From an uncultured Roseobacter sp. (GTDB lineage Bacteria; Pseudomonadota; Alphaproteobacteria; Rhodobacterales; Rhodobacteraceae): a DNA stretch of 64,000 nt. Positions within the stretch are counted from its first letter, which is position 1. The number at the start of each line of letters is the position of its first letter. Shown one piece after another: positions 44,626-56,028 of the stretch. The position numbers and the translations under genes are program-made. The stretch lies in NCBI RefSeq assembly GCF_947496515.1, contig NZ_CANMDB010000001.1:62001-126000 (forward strand). The letters are read 5' to 3'. Under the pieces are notes generated by a model. That model was not told the DNA's origin. It was given only the letters and a program-made list of their open reading frames with translations, and ran no database searches.

Positions 44626-44805
44626 TCACTCTGGCCTGCTAGTCGTTATAGGGCGCTTGACGTGCGCTTCGGCGACTACGCGTAGGTTTTCCAATCCGCC
44701 TACAGCATCTTCAATTGCTTTGCGAAGCTTCTGGTCATGGCCTGGGCGGAACCGACCGCCGCGTGTAGTCTCACCGCAGCCGCAAATACACTCAGTTTCA
44801 GACAT
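44626..44805 (-). CDS. Small CxCxC protein of unknown function
   Basis: A 59-residue protein starting MSETECICGCGETTRGGRFR and continuing PGHDQKLRKAIEDAVGG. Cysteines at 6, 8 and 10 with a downstream histidine suggest a small metal-binding site. GGAGAG six bases before the ATG at 44805 supports the start; 44817 would add four residues. The rest is a basic helix. I know similar unnamed proteins in proteobacteria but no function. Confidence 0.6.
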   Translation of the reverse strand: MSETECICGCGETTRGGRFRPGHDQKLRKAIEDAVGGLENLRVVAEAHVKRPITTSRPE

Positions 44806-44905
44806 CGCACTCTCCATTTTTTTCGTTTCGAGTATGAGGCGCATACTGGCGCGGTGCAACGTTGGAAAATGGCAGCAAGTGCTGGATCCAATGTCCGAAT
44901 GCGAT

Positions 44906-44920
44906 GACCGCTTTGGGCTG
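44906..44920 (-). repeat. Island repeat, copy 3 (minus orientation)
   Basis: GACCGCTTTGGGCTG, the reverse complement of the CAGCCCAAAGCGGTC core of the island repeats. It is identical to copy 4 over 15 bases and is followed by ACGGC. Confidence 0.55.
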
Positions 44921-45004
44921 ACGGCGGCAACTATACCCATCTTTCCGACATGTCCCGTCGTCAATAGCAGGCTCATTTACGGCATTGCTTTGAAGTCAAA
45001 GACT

Positions 45005-45457
45005 TCAATTGCCACAAAAGTCCACGGGACACTGATGTTGATCAAAAACCCATAGGGCTTCATGATCTGCCCAACTCCACCAGAAGTTTCTTTCGGACCA
45101 ATCCCTGTTTACTTCATTAAATTTTGAGAACGCCTTTCGATGGTGTTGAAGGGCAATTCGCCTCATCTTCGCAGCAAGCTTAAAGTGAAACTGGTGCGCC
45201 TGTCCTAGCCTAAGCGCCAAGAGCGCAGAAACCAAACCAAGTATCAGAAGGAACGCCAGGCGGGCAGTTTCATCTCTCACATCAATAGAAAAAACCGCAC
45301 CAACAAGCGCTAAATTGACTGCAGTCAGTGAGGCTCGCAATGTCTCATAGTGTTGCGAAAGAGAGAACTCCGTTTGATAAGTCGACTTTGCAACTTCGAA
45401 GAGCCTCACATCAGAAAAATTGTCTTTTCTTCCGGCTTTGCCATCCGCCGTTACCAT
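45005..45457 (-). CDS. Two-helix membrane protein, SLATT-like in layout
   Basis: A 150-residue protein with a soluble N-terminus, two adjacent hydrophobic helices (about residues 46-90, with ASLTAVNLALVGAVFSIDV and LAFLLILGLVSALLALRLGQ) and a basic, aromatic-rich C-terminus. The stretch SLSQHYETLR before the helices recurs in small membrane proteins of phage defence islands, and two-helix SLATT-type effectors have this layout. No nucleotide-sensing partner gene is adjacent, so a defence role is speculative. The ATG at 45457 is preferred, since the frame upstream runs through repeat copy 4. Confidence 0.55.
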   Translation of the reverse strand: MVTADGKAGRKDNFSDVRLFEVAKSTYQTEFSLSQHYETLRASLTAVNLALVGAVFSIDVRDETARLAFLLILGLVSALLALRLGQAHQFHFKLAAKMRRIALQHHRKAFSKFNEVNRDWSERNFWWSWADHEALWVFDQHQCPVDFCGN

Positions 45458-45501
45458 GCTAGTCCTACTCAATTTTACTCCCGAAGAACCTCTGCAGCAA
45501 G

Positions 45502-45516
45502 GACCGCTTTGGGCTG
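45502..45516 (-). repeat. Island repeat, copy 4 (minus orientation)
   Basis: GACCGCTTTGGGCTG, identical to copy 3 over 15 bases, located just upstream of the two-helix membrane protein. Confidence 0.55.
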
Positions 45517-45640
45517 TCAACAGCAGTCGAGAAGCAAGACGCTAACAGCGGTTCAGTCGTGCTTTGGTGCCATCGAACGGCTCTGACGGGCGCGGGTTGG
45601 CGACCGTGCTCGGACGCGGTTGCCGGGTTGCACCGCGCTT

Positions 45641-46207
45641 CTAGGGGATGATCCGCGTGTACTTTGTGCCCTGCAGTGTCGCTCCGATGAGCAGGCCCGC
45701 GCGGCCGAAGACGGCTGCCTGCACCGGTGACAGCGCCGTGGTGCTGTCCGCCTTCACCCCGTCTCCCTGATCGGAGATCACGTACTCTACGTCGCCGCCC
45801 ACGACCCAGCCGGGGGAGCGGCGGAATTGGGTCAGCGCGTTCTCAGTGAGGAAGAAGAGCACATGCGCATATTGCTGTGCGCCGATCTGCAAGCCGCCCG
45901 ACAGTTGCGCGGTCGAGTAGTAATCCACCGTCACGTCGTTCACCCGCAGCGCGCCGCGCCCGTAGGCGCCGCCAAAGCCGAAACCCGCCTCTGTCACCAG
46001 CGGCATGACCAGCATGCCGTTGGATTTCTCCGCCAGGTTCACCGTGTTGGGATAGCGTCGGTACATCTCTGCCAGGGCTGCATCGACGCGGGCGTCAATG
46101 GCCACCGATCCGCGCGATCCCACGCCGTTGCCGCAGGCTGCCGTCACCGACACGCCCGCCAGCGCGCCGAGCGTGAATCCCCTGCGGGAAAGTCTGAAAT
46201 CTGTCAT
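45641..46207 (-). CDS. Tat-exported SYLF-domain lipoprotein
   Basis: A 188-residue protein with a twin-arginine signal (SRRGFTLGALAGVSVTAAC) and a lipobox Cys at about residue 25. The rest is the SYLF (YSC84-like) lipid-binding domain, with LAEKSNGMLVMPLVTEAGFG, DYYSTAQLSGGLQIGAQQYA and KADSTTALSPVQAAVFGRAG. It should sit in the membrane facing the periplasm. It marks the return to core genes after the island. The next gene, hemB, is on the same strand. Confidence 0.88.
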   Translation of the reverse strand: MTDFRLSRRGFTLGALAGVSVTAACGNGVGSRGSVAIDARVDAALAEMYRRYPNTVNLAEKSNGMLVMPLVTEAGFGFGGAYGRGALRVNDVTVDYYSTAQLSGGLQIGAQQYAHVLFFLTENALTQFRRSPGWVVGGDVEYVISDQGDGVKADSTTALSPVQAAVFGRAGLLIGATLQGTKYTRIIP

Positions 46208-46311
46208 TTGATCCGCCTGTATGTTTGCTCATATGCCGGTTTGTCCGACTTATGCGCAAAGATACGCCCATCGCGCGGGCTTGTCACGGGAAAGCTGGGA
46301 ACCCGTGCAGC

Positions 46312-47316
46312 TTACCGCCGGGCGTTGAGCAGCCTTGCCGCGGCGGGGGCGAAATAGGTCAGGATCCCGTCACAGCCCGCGCGTTTGAAGGCCATCAGGC
46401 TTTCCATCATCACCCGCTCTCCGTCGATCCAGCCGTGCTCCGCCGCTGCCTGGATCATCGCGAACTCGCCCGAGACCTGATAGGCGTAGGTGGGCGCGCC
46501 AAAGCTGTCCTTGACCCTCCGGCAGATGTCGAGATAGGGCATGCCGGGTTTGACCATGACCATATCCGCGCCCTCGCTGAGATCACGCTCGATCAGCCGC
46601 AGCGCCTCGTCGGAGTTGCCCGGATCCATCTGATAGGTCTTCTTGTCGCCTGTCAGCGCGCCCGACGCCCCTACCGCATCGCGGAAGGGTCCATAGAAGG
46701 CAGAGGCGTATTTCGCCGCATAGCTCAGGATCATGACGTTCTGGTGGCCTGCGTCCTCCAGCGCGCTGCGCATGGCGCCGATGCGGCCGTCCATCATATC
46801 CGAGGGTCCGATGATGTCGGCACCCGCCTCGGCCTGCGCCAGTGTCATCTTGACCAGCGCCTCCACGGAGCGGTCATTGACGATCTCGCCGTTCTCCACA
46901 AAGCCGTCATGGCCGTTGATGTTGTAGGTATCGAGGGCCACGTCGGTCATCACCGCGATCTCGGGCACAGCGGCTTTGATGGCGCGGATGGCCCGGTTGG
47001 CGTGGTTCTCGGGATCCCAGGCGCCGGCGCAATCCTCGGTGCGCTCTTGCAGACCGGTGTAGGGAAAGAGACAAATCGCAGGGATACCCAGATCGGCCGC
47101 CTCGCGCGCGGCCTCCACCACTTTGTCGACCGAGCGGCGAAAGACCCCCGGCATGGACGGTATCGGCTCTTCGATCCCCTCACCGGCGCGCACGAAGACG
47201 GGCCAGATGAGATCATCCACGCTGAGCGTATTCTGGCGCGTCAGGGCGCGGATCGCCGTGCTTTGCCGGGCGCGGCGCAGGCGTGTTGCGGGAAACGGAG
47301 CTTGTGTCGGGCGCAT
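46312..47316 (-). CDS. hemB: Delta-aminolevulinic acid dehydratase (porphobilinogen synthase)
   Basis: Condenses two 5-aminolevulinate molecules in tetrapyrrole synthesis. Length is 334 residues. The two Schiff-base lysines are in SYAAKYASAFYGPFRDA and MVMVKPGMPYLD. The Asp-rich DVALDTYNINGHDGF takes the place of the zinc cysteine loop, so it is the Mg-type rather than Zn-type enzyme. The start at 47316 (MRPTQAPFPATRLRRARQST) is family typical. Confidence 0.96.
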   Translation of the reverse strand: MRPTQAPFPATRLRRARQSTAIRALTRQNTLSVDDLIWPVFVRAGEGIEEPIPSMPGVFRRSVDKVVEAAREAADLGIPAICLFPYTGLQERTEDCAGAWDPENHANRAIRAIKAAVPEIAVMTDVALDTYNINGHDGFVENGEIVNDRSVEALVKMTLAQAEAGADIIGPSDMMDGRIGAMRSALEDAGHQNVMILSYAAKYASAFYGPFRDAVGASGALTGDKKTYQMDPGNSDEALRLIERDLSEGADMVMVKPGMPYLDICRRVKDSFGAPTYAYQVSGEFAMIQAAAEHGWIDGERVMMESLMAFKRAGCDGILTYFAPAAARLLNARR

Positions 47317-47438
47317 GAAAACTGTCCAGTTTGAGTGACACCGCATGACTGCCACGGTTTTTTGTGCAAGCCAAGGGGTAGGCAGCGGCAGGCGGCACCG
47401 CTAAGAGAGGCGAACCGAGTAACCAGAGCCGACCCTCT

Positions 47439-47966
47439 TTGAGCTTTTACCAGAACGTCTTTGATCTGATCGACCTGCGGTCTTTCTCGAACCTGTGGTT
47501 CTGGATCGTGCTGGCCGTGATGTGGTCAAGCGCCAGCCATTGGGTGCTAGGTGTGCCCTATGACATGGTCCAGCGCGCGCGTCGCCACGGCGGGCAGGCC
47601 GAAGAAGACCTGACGGATATGGTGCGCGTCAACGTCAGCAGGCTGCTTTATATCGCGCAGGTGTCCGGGCTGTGGCTGCTTGGCTTTGGGTGTTTCCTGC
47701 TTACCGGGCTTTTCGTGCTGGGGCTGTTTTACCGGGTGGAGTTTGCCCAGGCGCTGTTTCTGCTGGGACTGCCGATGGCATTGGTCAGCCTGTTGTCGCT
47801 GTCCACCGCGCGGCTGATCTACGATGAAGAACCCATGGGCGAAGCGCTCTGCGCGCGGCTGGCGCGGCACCGGCTTTACGTGCAGATGATCGGGATCGTG
47901 TCGATCTTTGTCACCTCGCTGTGGGGGATGTACCAAAACCTGTCCGTGAGCCCGCTATCCGGTTGA
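47439..47966 (+). CDS. Membrane protein annotated elsewhere as SufBCD complex component
   Basis: A 175-residue protein with about four hydrophobic helices, starting at TTG 47439 as MSFYQNVFDLIDLRSFSNLW. LAVMWSSASHWVLGVPYDMV and IYDEEPMGEALCARLARHRL are conserved in Rhodobacteraceae. Homologues carry the name SufBCD complex component, for which I know no experimental proof and no Suf genes are near. No strong ribosome binding site precedes the TTG. It is divergent from hemB and lies 34 bases before mfd. Confidence 0.7.
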   Translation: MSFYQNVFDLIDLRSFSNLWFWIVLAVMWSSASHWVLGVPYDMVQRARRHGGQAEEDLTDMVRVNVSRLLYIAQVSGLWLLGFGCFLLTGLFVLGLFYRVEFAQALFLLGLPMALVSLLSLSTARLIYDEEPMGEALCARLARHRLYVQMIGIVSIFVTSLWGMYQNLSVSPLSG

Positions 47967-48000
47967 CAGGGTAGGGTGCGCGCGCCAAGTAGAGCGGCCT

Positions 48001-51633
<3,633 letters not shown>

Positions 51634-51724
51634 AGTCCTGACAGAATCGATCCAACGTGGCGCGACGCCTGAGTCTTTGCCGAGCCGGGTGCCACAGTAT
51701 GACGGCGCTGTTTTTCGGATCGGT

Positions 51725-52951
51725 CTAGGCTGCGCTGACAACGCGTTCCAGGCTGCGCATGCGCAGGGTCAGGGCAAAGGCAAGGATTGCACAGACCAGC
51801 GTTCCCACGGCCACGGGCGTCGGGCTGCCGGTGAACGCCAGACCGATGGGCACGGCGACAAAGACCGCACCGATGGTCGCAACCGAGCTCATCAGCGACG
51901 CGGCGAGGCCCGCGATATGGCCCACCGGCTCCATCGCCAGCGCATTGAGATTGCCCAGCGTCATGCCCGCCATGAAAAACAGCGACGTGATCCAGAAGAG
52001 GAAAACGCCAAAGAGCGCGAGCCCGGTGTCCAGCGTGCCAAAGGCGGTCAGCGCACCGCCGGAGATCACGATCTGCACCAGCAGGATGGTCGAGATCAGC
52101 TTGCGCATGCCCAGCCGCAGCACCAGCCGTGCATTCACCAGGCTCGCCGTCGCGGCCAGCACGGCGATCAGCGCGAACCAGGCGGGAAAGCTGCGCGCCA
52201 TATCAAAGGTCAGATCGAACATCTGATGGGTCGTGGAGAGCACCGCAAAGAGCATGCCAAAGCACAGCGCCTGCGTCAGCATCGACAGCCGCACCATCGG
52301 GATGCTCAGCATCTCGATCAGCGCCGCCCAGAGCAGCGACATCCGGATGGGTCGCCGTGCGGTGGGGGGCAGCGTCTCCGTCATTCTCCAAGCGTACCAT
52401 CCGCCCATCACCAGCGAAAACACCACGAACGCCCCAAAGATCCCGCGCCAGCCAATGCTCCAGATGATGACCGCGCCAAGCGCGGGCGCGATGGCGGGCA
52501 CCAGCGAAAAGACGAGCAGCACAAAGGACATTAGCTGCGCCATTTCACGGCCCGCATAGAGATCGCGCACCATGGCAAGCGCACCGATGCGCGGCCCGGC
52601 CACGCCGATGCCTTGAATGACTCGCGCGGCCAGCAACAGCTCCAGCGTTTGTGCCTGAATAGCCAGCAGGGACCCCACGCAGTAAAGCGCAAAGCCGGAG
52701 AAAATCACCGGTCTGCGCCCCACCGCATCCGACAGCGGCCCGGCGAAAAGCGTGCCCACCCCCATGCCAAAGACGAAACTGGTGATCACCAGCGTCGCAC
52801 GCTCGGGCGCATCCGCGGTCAGTTCGGCCTTGATCTGCGGCAGGGCGGGCAGCATCGCGTCGATGGAAAAGGCCACTGTCGCGCTGATCATGGCGATCAA
52901 CGCGATGAATTCGACCCGCCCGATGGGCGGCTGCGACAAGGGCTGCGGCAC
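51725..52951 (-). CDS. Bcr/CflA-type MFS exporter
   Basis: A 408-residue, twelve-helix major facilitator of the Bcr/CflA drug exporter group. Motif A region GTLFAGPLSDAVGRRPVIFS and the later VIQGIGVAGPRIGALAMVRD are typical. GTG 52951 is chosen because AGGAGT lies six bases before it; a TTG at 52990 is possible but lacks a site. It stands alone, convergent with mfd and next to the DsbA gene on the same strand. Confidence 0.9.
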   Translation of the reverse strand: MPQPLSQPPIGRVEFIALIAMISATVAFSIDAMLPALPQIKAELTADAPERATLVITSFVFGMGVGTLFAGPLSDAVGRRPVIFSGFALYCVGSLLAIQAQTLELLLAARVIQGIGVAGPRIGALAMVRDLYAGREMAQLMSFVLLVFSLVPAIAPALGAVIIWSIGWRGIFGAFVVFSLVMGGWYAWRMTETLPPTARRPIRMSLLWAALIEMLSIPMVRLSMLTQALCFGMLFAVLSTTHQMFDLTFDMARSFPAWFALIAVLAATASLVNARLVLRLGMRKLISTILLVQIVISGGALTAFGTLDTGLALFGVFLFWITSLFFMAGMTLGNLNALAMEPVGHIAGLAASLMSSVATIGAVFVAVPIGLAFTGSPTPVAVGTLVCAILAFALTLRMRSLERVVSAA

Positions 52952-53053
52952 GTGGATACTCCTGCGCCGCCGGATAATGGCCTGACGCAAACTAGCGTTA
53001 CCGATTATCTAACTCAGGATGCTACCCGTCACAACGCGCGATTTTGTGCGGCG

Positions 53054-53695
53054 TCAGGCGGCAGCGGTCAGTTCCGCAATCACCTTGGACCAGAGCTCCG
53101 GCGGCTGGGCACCCGGCACCGCGTGCTTGCCCGCCACGATGAAGGTCGGCACCGATTGCACGCCCATCTGCCGGCTGTGGGCATCGCGTTTGCTGATGTC
53201 ATCGACATCCGCATCTGACTGCAACAGTTTGCGCACAACGGCGGCGTCCATCTCGATTCCGTCTGCCACATCGGCCAGTACGTCGTGATCACTGATGTCG
53301 CGCGTCTCGACAAAGAAGGCGCGGAACAGTGCGGCAACCGCCGCCATTTGCCGCCCCTCGATCCCCGCCCAATGGATGAGACGGTGCGCATCCAGCGTAT
53401 TGGGCGTGCGCGTCATCCCTTCGAAGTCGATCTTGAGACCTGCCGCCTGCGCATGCTCCACCACCGGCGCATAGGCGCGCACGGCGCCTTCCTTGCCGCC
53501 GAACTTCCCCTCCAGATAGGCGCGGCGGTCCATTCCTTCGCGCGGCATATCGGGGTTGAGCTGGAACGGATGCCATTCGATCTCGAACGGATGGTCAGGA
53601 TGATCGGCCAATGCCCGGTCCAGATGCGCCTTGCCGATGTAGCACCAGGGGCAGATCGGATCGGACATGATGTCGAGCTTGATGGTCTGGGTCAT
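53054..53695 (-). CDS. DsbA-family (FrnE-like) oxidoreductase
   Basis: A 213-residue cytoplasmic thioredoxin-fold protein with a C-P-W-C active site at residues 15-18 (SDPICPWCYIGKAHLDRAL) and no signal peptide. GVQSVPTFIVAGKHAVPGAQ holds the cis-proline. FrnE and related enzymes are disulfide or polyketide isomerase-like; the client is unknown. Its ATG overlaps the stop codon of the acyl-CoA synthetase gene as ATGA. Confidence 0.9.
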   Translation of the reverse strand: MTQTIKLDIMSDPICPWCYIGKAHLDRALADHPDHPFEIEWHPFQLNPDMPREGMDRRAYLEGKFGGKEGAVRAYAPVVEHAQAAGLKIDFEGMTRTPNTLDAHRLIHWAGIEGRQMAAVAALFRAFFVETRDISDHDVLADVADGIEMDAAVVRKLLQSDADVDDISKRDAHSRQMGVQSVPTFIVAGKHAVPGAQPPELWSKVIAELTAAA

Positions 53696-55206
53696 GACGG
53701 AGCCTCGAATTGGGCGCGCAGGTCGCTGCGCCGGATTTTACCGTTGGCGCCCGTGGGCAGGTCGGCCAAGTGAACATAAAGGCGCGGGTGCTTGTACCGC
53801 GCCAGCTTGTCGGAGACATAATCGGCCAGCGCGCCGGGGTCCAGTGGGGCGGGCCCGGTATAGAAAGCCGCGATCACGCGGGCGTCGGCCTTCACTTCCA
53901 CCTCCGTCACTCCCACGGCTGTGACGCCGGGCATCGTGGCCAGCACGGCTTCGACCTCCAGCGGAGAGACGCGAAAGCCGCCCGCGTTCATCATATCATC
54001 GGCGCGCCCGAGATAGCGGATCTGGTGGTCCTCGGTCATGGTGCCCTGGTCGCCGGTCAGGAACCAGTCGCCCTGCATGCGGGTCTTGGTTTCTTCGGGC
54101 GCATCTATGTAGCCCAGCATGAGGCCGGGGTCGCTGCGGTGCACTGCGATGGTGCCTTCGGTGCCGAGGGGCACCGGGCCATCTGCACCCAGCAGCGCGA
54201 CACGGCGACCGGGCTGCGGGCGCCCGATGACGTCCGCGGGCACAGGCCGCGCGGGCGCGCCGGAGATGAAGGTGGAGCACTCGGACATGCCAAAGGCTTC
54301 AAAGATCGGGGTGCCGGTTGCCGCCTGCCACGCCTGCGCCAACCGGGGGGAGAGCTTTTCGCCCGCGCTCAGCCCATGGCGCAAGCGGTGCCGGGGCCAC
54401 AGGCCGTCGCGTTTCAGCATCTGGCGGTAGACCCCCGGAGCCGCGGCAAAAAGCGTGGCACCATGCGCTGCCGCCAGATCCGGCAAGGCTGTCGCGGCCG
54501 TGCCCGCGGCGGGTATCAGAGCGCTTGCGCCCACCGTCCAGGGGTCCATCAGACCGGTGCCCAGCGTGTAGGTCCAGTTGAAGGCACCTGCGTGCAGCAT
54601 CCGGTCCTGCGGGGTGAGACCGTACCAACCGTCAAACATCATCCGCCGCGCCCAGATCGCCCGGTGCGCGTGACCGACGGCACGCGGCACGCCGGAGGTG
54701 CCCGAGGTGTAGACGATATAGCCAAGCCGGTTGGGATCCCCCATCTGTGGCGGACCGGACGGCAGGCTGCGCCAGTGGCGCAGGCCGTCCAATGGGACGA
54801 TCCGGGGGTGCGCAGGGCAGGCGACGCCGGGGGCCTGCAGGACCAGCGCGGGGTCAACATCCGCGATGATCCGGGCGACCTCCCCCAACGTGAGCGCGGC
54901 GGAGGTGGGCACGGGCACCATCCCGGCCCAAAGTGCGCCGAGATAACAGACTGGAAAATCAACCGTATTGCCCAGCCGCATCAGAACCCTGTCACCGCAG
55001 GCCAGACCCGACTGCATCAAGCCGCGGGCGGTGCCCTGAACGGCCCTTAGAAGATCGGCAAAGGACCAGCTTTCCGCCTCCTGCGTACCGATCACCGTGA
55101 GAGCGGTCTTGTCGGGATGCCGCGCGCCAGAGGTCAGCACATAGTCAGCCATGTTGAAAGGCGCAGGGCAGGGCGGGCACGCCCCTTGATCAAAGACCGA
55201 CAGCAT
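53692..55206 (-). CDS. AMP-binding acyl-CoA synthetase
   Basis: A 504-residue ATP-dependent carboxylate-CoA ligase of the benzoate/acyl type. The P-loop is IVYTSGTSGVPRAVGHAHRA, then FEAFGMSECSTFISG and the hinge region DQIRYLGRADDMMNAGGFRVSP are conserved, with C-terminal KLARYKHPRLYVHL and NGKIRRSDLRAQ carrying the adenylation lysine. ATG 55206 keeps the DQGACPPCPAPFNMADYVL N-terminus seen in this subgroup; 55152 is the shorter alternative. It is coupled to the DsbA gene and divergent from the XRE-cupin regulator, 65 bases away. Confidence 0.85.
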   Translation of the reverse strand: MLSVFDQGACPPCPAPFNMADYVLTSGARHPDKTALTVIGTQEAESWSFADLLRAVQGTARGLMQSGLACGDRVLMRLGNTVDFPVCYLGALWAGMVPVPTSAALTLGEVARIIADVDPALVLQAPGVACPAHPRIVPLDGLRHWRSLPSGPPQMGDPNRLGYIVYTSGTSGVPRAVGHAHRAIWARRMMFDGWYGLTPQDRMLHAGAFNWTYTLGTGLMDPWTVGASALIPAAGTAATALPDLAAAHGATLFAAAPGVYRQMLKRDGLWPRHRLRHGLSAGEKLSPRLAQAWQAATGTPIFEAFGMSECSTFISGAPARPVPADVIGRPQPGRRVALLGADGPVPLGTEGTIAVHRSDPGLMLGYIDAPEETKTRMQGDWFLTGDQGTMTEDHQIRYLGRADDMMNAGGFRVSPLEVEAVLATMPGVTAVGVTEVEVKADARVIAAFYTGPAPLDPGALADYVSDKLARYKHPRLYVHLADLPTGANGKIRRSDLRAQFEAPS

Positions 55207-55271
55207 GGGCAGGGTGCTAGACCGGCGACCGACACGTTGCAAGCCCGCCCGCCAGCGCCTATAGCTCTGCC

Positions 55272-55895
55272 ATGTCTGACAGCGATCCCAGAACCCTCAT
55301 CAAGATTGCGCGGGAAAACGGCAGCACCGAACAGGCCGCCCCCGTCGATCTCGGCCAGCGCGTGCGCGAGTTGCGCAAGGCCCGCGCCTGGACGCTGGAA
55401 CAGGCGGCGAGCCAGGCGGGGCTCGCCCGCTCGACCCTCAGCAAGATCGAGAACGGGCAGATGTCGCCCACGTATGACGCGCTGAAAAAACTGGCCACCG
55501 GGCTGGAGATCACGGTGCCCCAGCTCTTCACGCCCCCGCGCGCGGGTCAGGTCAACGGGCGCATGGCGGTGACGAAGTCAGGGCAGGGCACGGCGCAGGC
55601 GACCGTCACCTACGAGCATGAGCTGCTGGCAGATACGCTGACCAAAAAGCAGATGCTGCCCTACCGCGCCCGGGTCCGTGCCCGCACCATGGAGGAATTC
55701 GACGGCTGGGTGCGCCATGACGGCGAAGAATTCCTCTACGTGCTGACAGGCGTCGTGCGGCTCTATACGGAGTTCTATGAACCGGTCGAGATGCGCCGCG
55801 GTGACAGCGCCTACTATGACGCGGCCATGGGCCACAACGTGGTGTCGGTCAGTGCCGAAGACGCCAATATCCTCTGGGTCACGTCGCTGGTCTGA
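55272..55895 (+). CDS. XRE-family regulator with C-terminal cupin
   Basis: A 207-residue regulator. The helix-turn-helix is at about residues 24-78 (QRVRELRKARAWTLEQAASQ, then ARSTLSKIENGQMSPTYDAL), and the C-terminal half is a cupin sensor (VRHDGEEFLYVLTGVVRLYT). Family members often control the divergent gene and sense a small metabolite, so the adjacent acyl-CoA synthetase pair is the likely target. The ATG is 65 bases from the synthetase start. Confidence 0.9.
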   Translation: MSDSDPRTLIKIARENGSTEQAAPVDLGQRVRELRKARAWTLEQAASQAGLARSTLSKIENGQMSPTYDALKKLATGLEITVPQLFTPPRAGQVNGRMAVTKSGQGTAQATVTYEHELLADTLTKKQMLPYRARVRARTMEEFDGWVRHDGEEFLYVLTGVVRLYTEFYEPVEMRRGDSAYYDAAMGHNVVSVSAEDANILWVTSLV

Positions 55896-56028
55896 AACCG
55901 GACCCCCCGCCCGCAAAACGACCGCCGTGGCACACCCCACTCAGGTGCAAACCTGCTCTTTCATCTTGCCAAATAAACTCAATATCCCGCCGGTCGTCCC
56001 GGGCGATGCCGTATCAGGGTACGCGCTC

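Noticed and set aside
44597-45055. 152-codon plus-strand frame
   Set aside because: Antisense to the CxCxC mini-protein and running into repeat copy 3; composition not coding-like.
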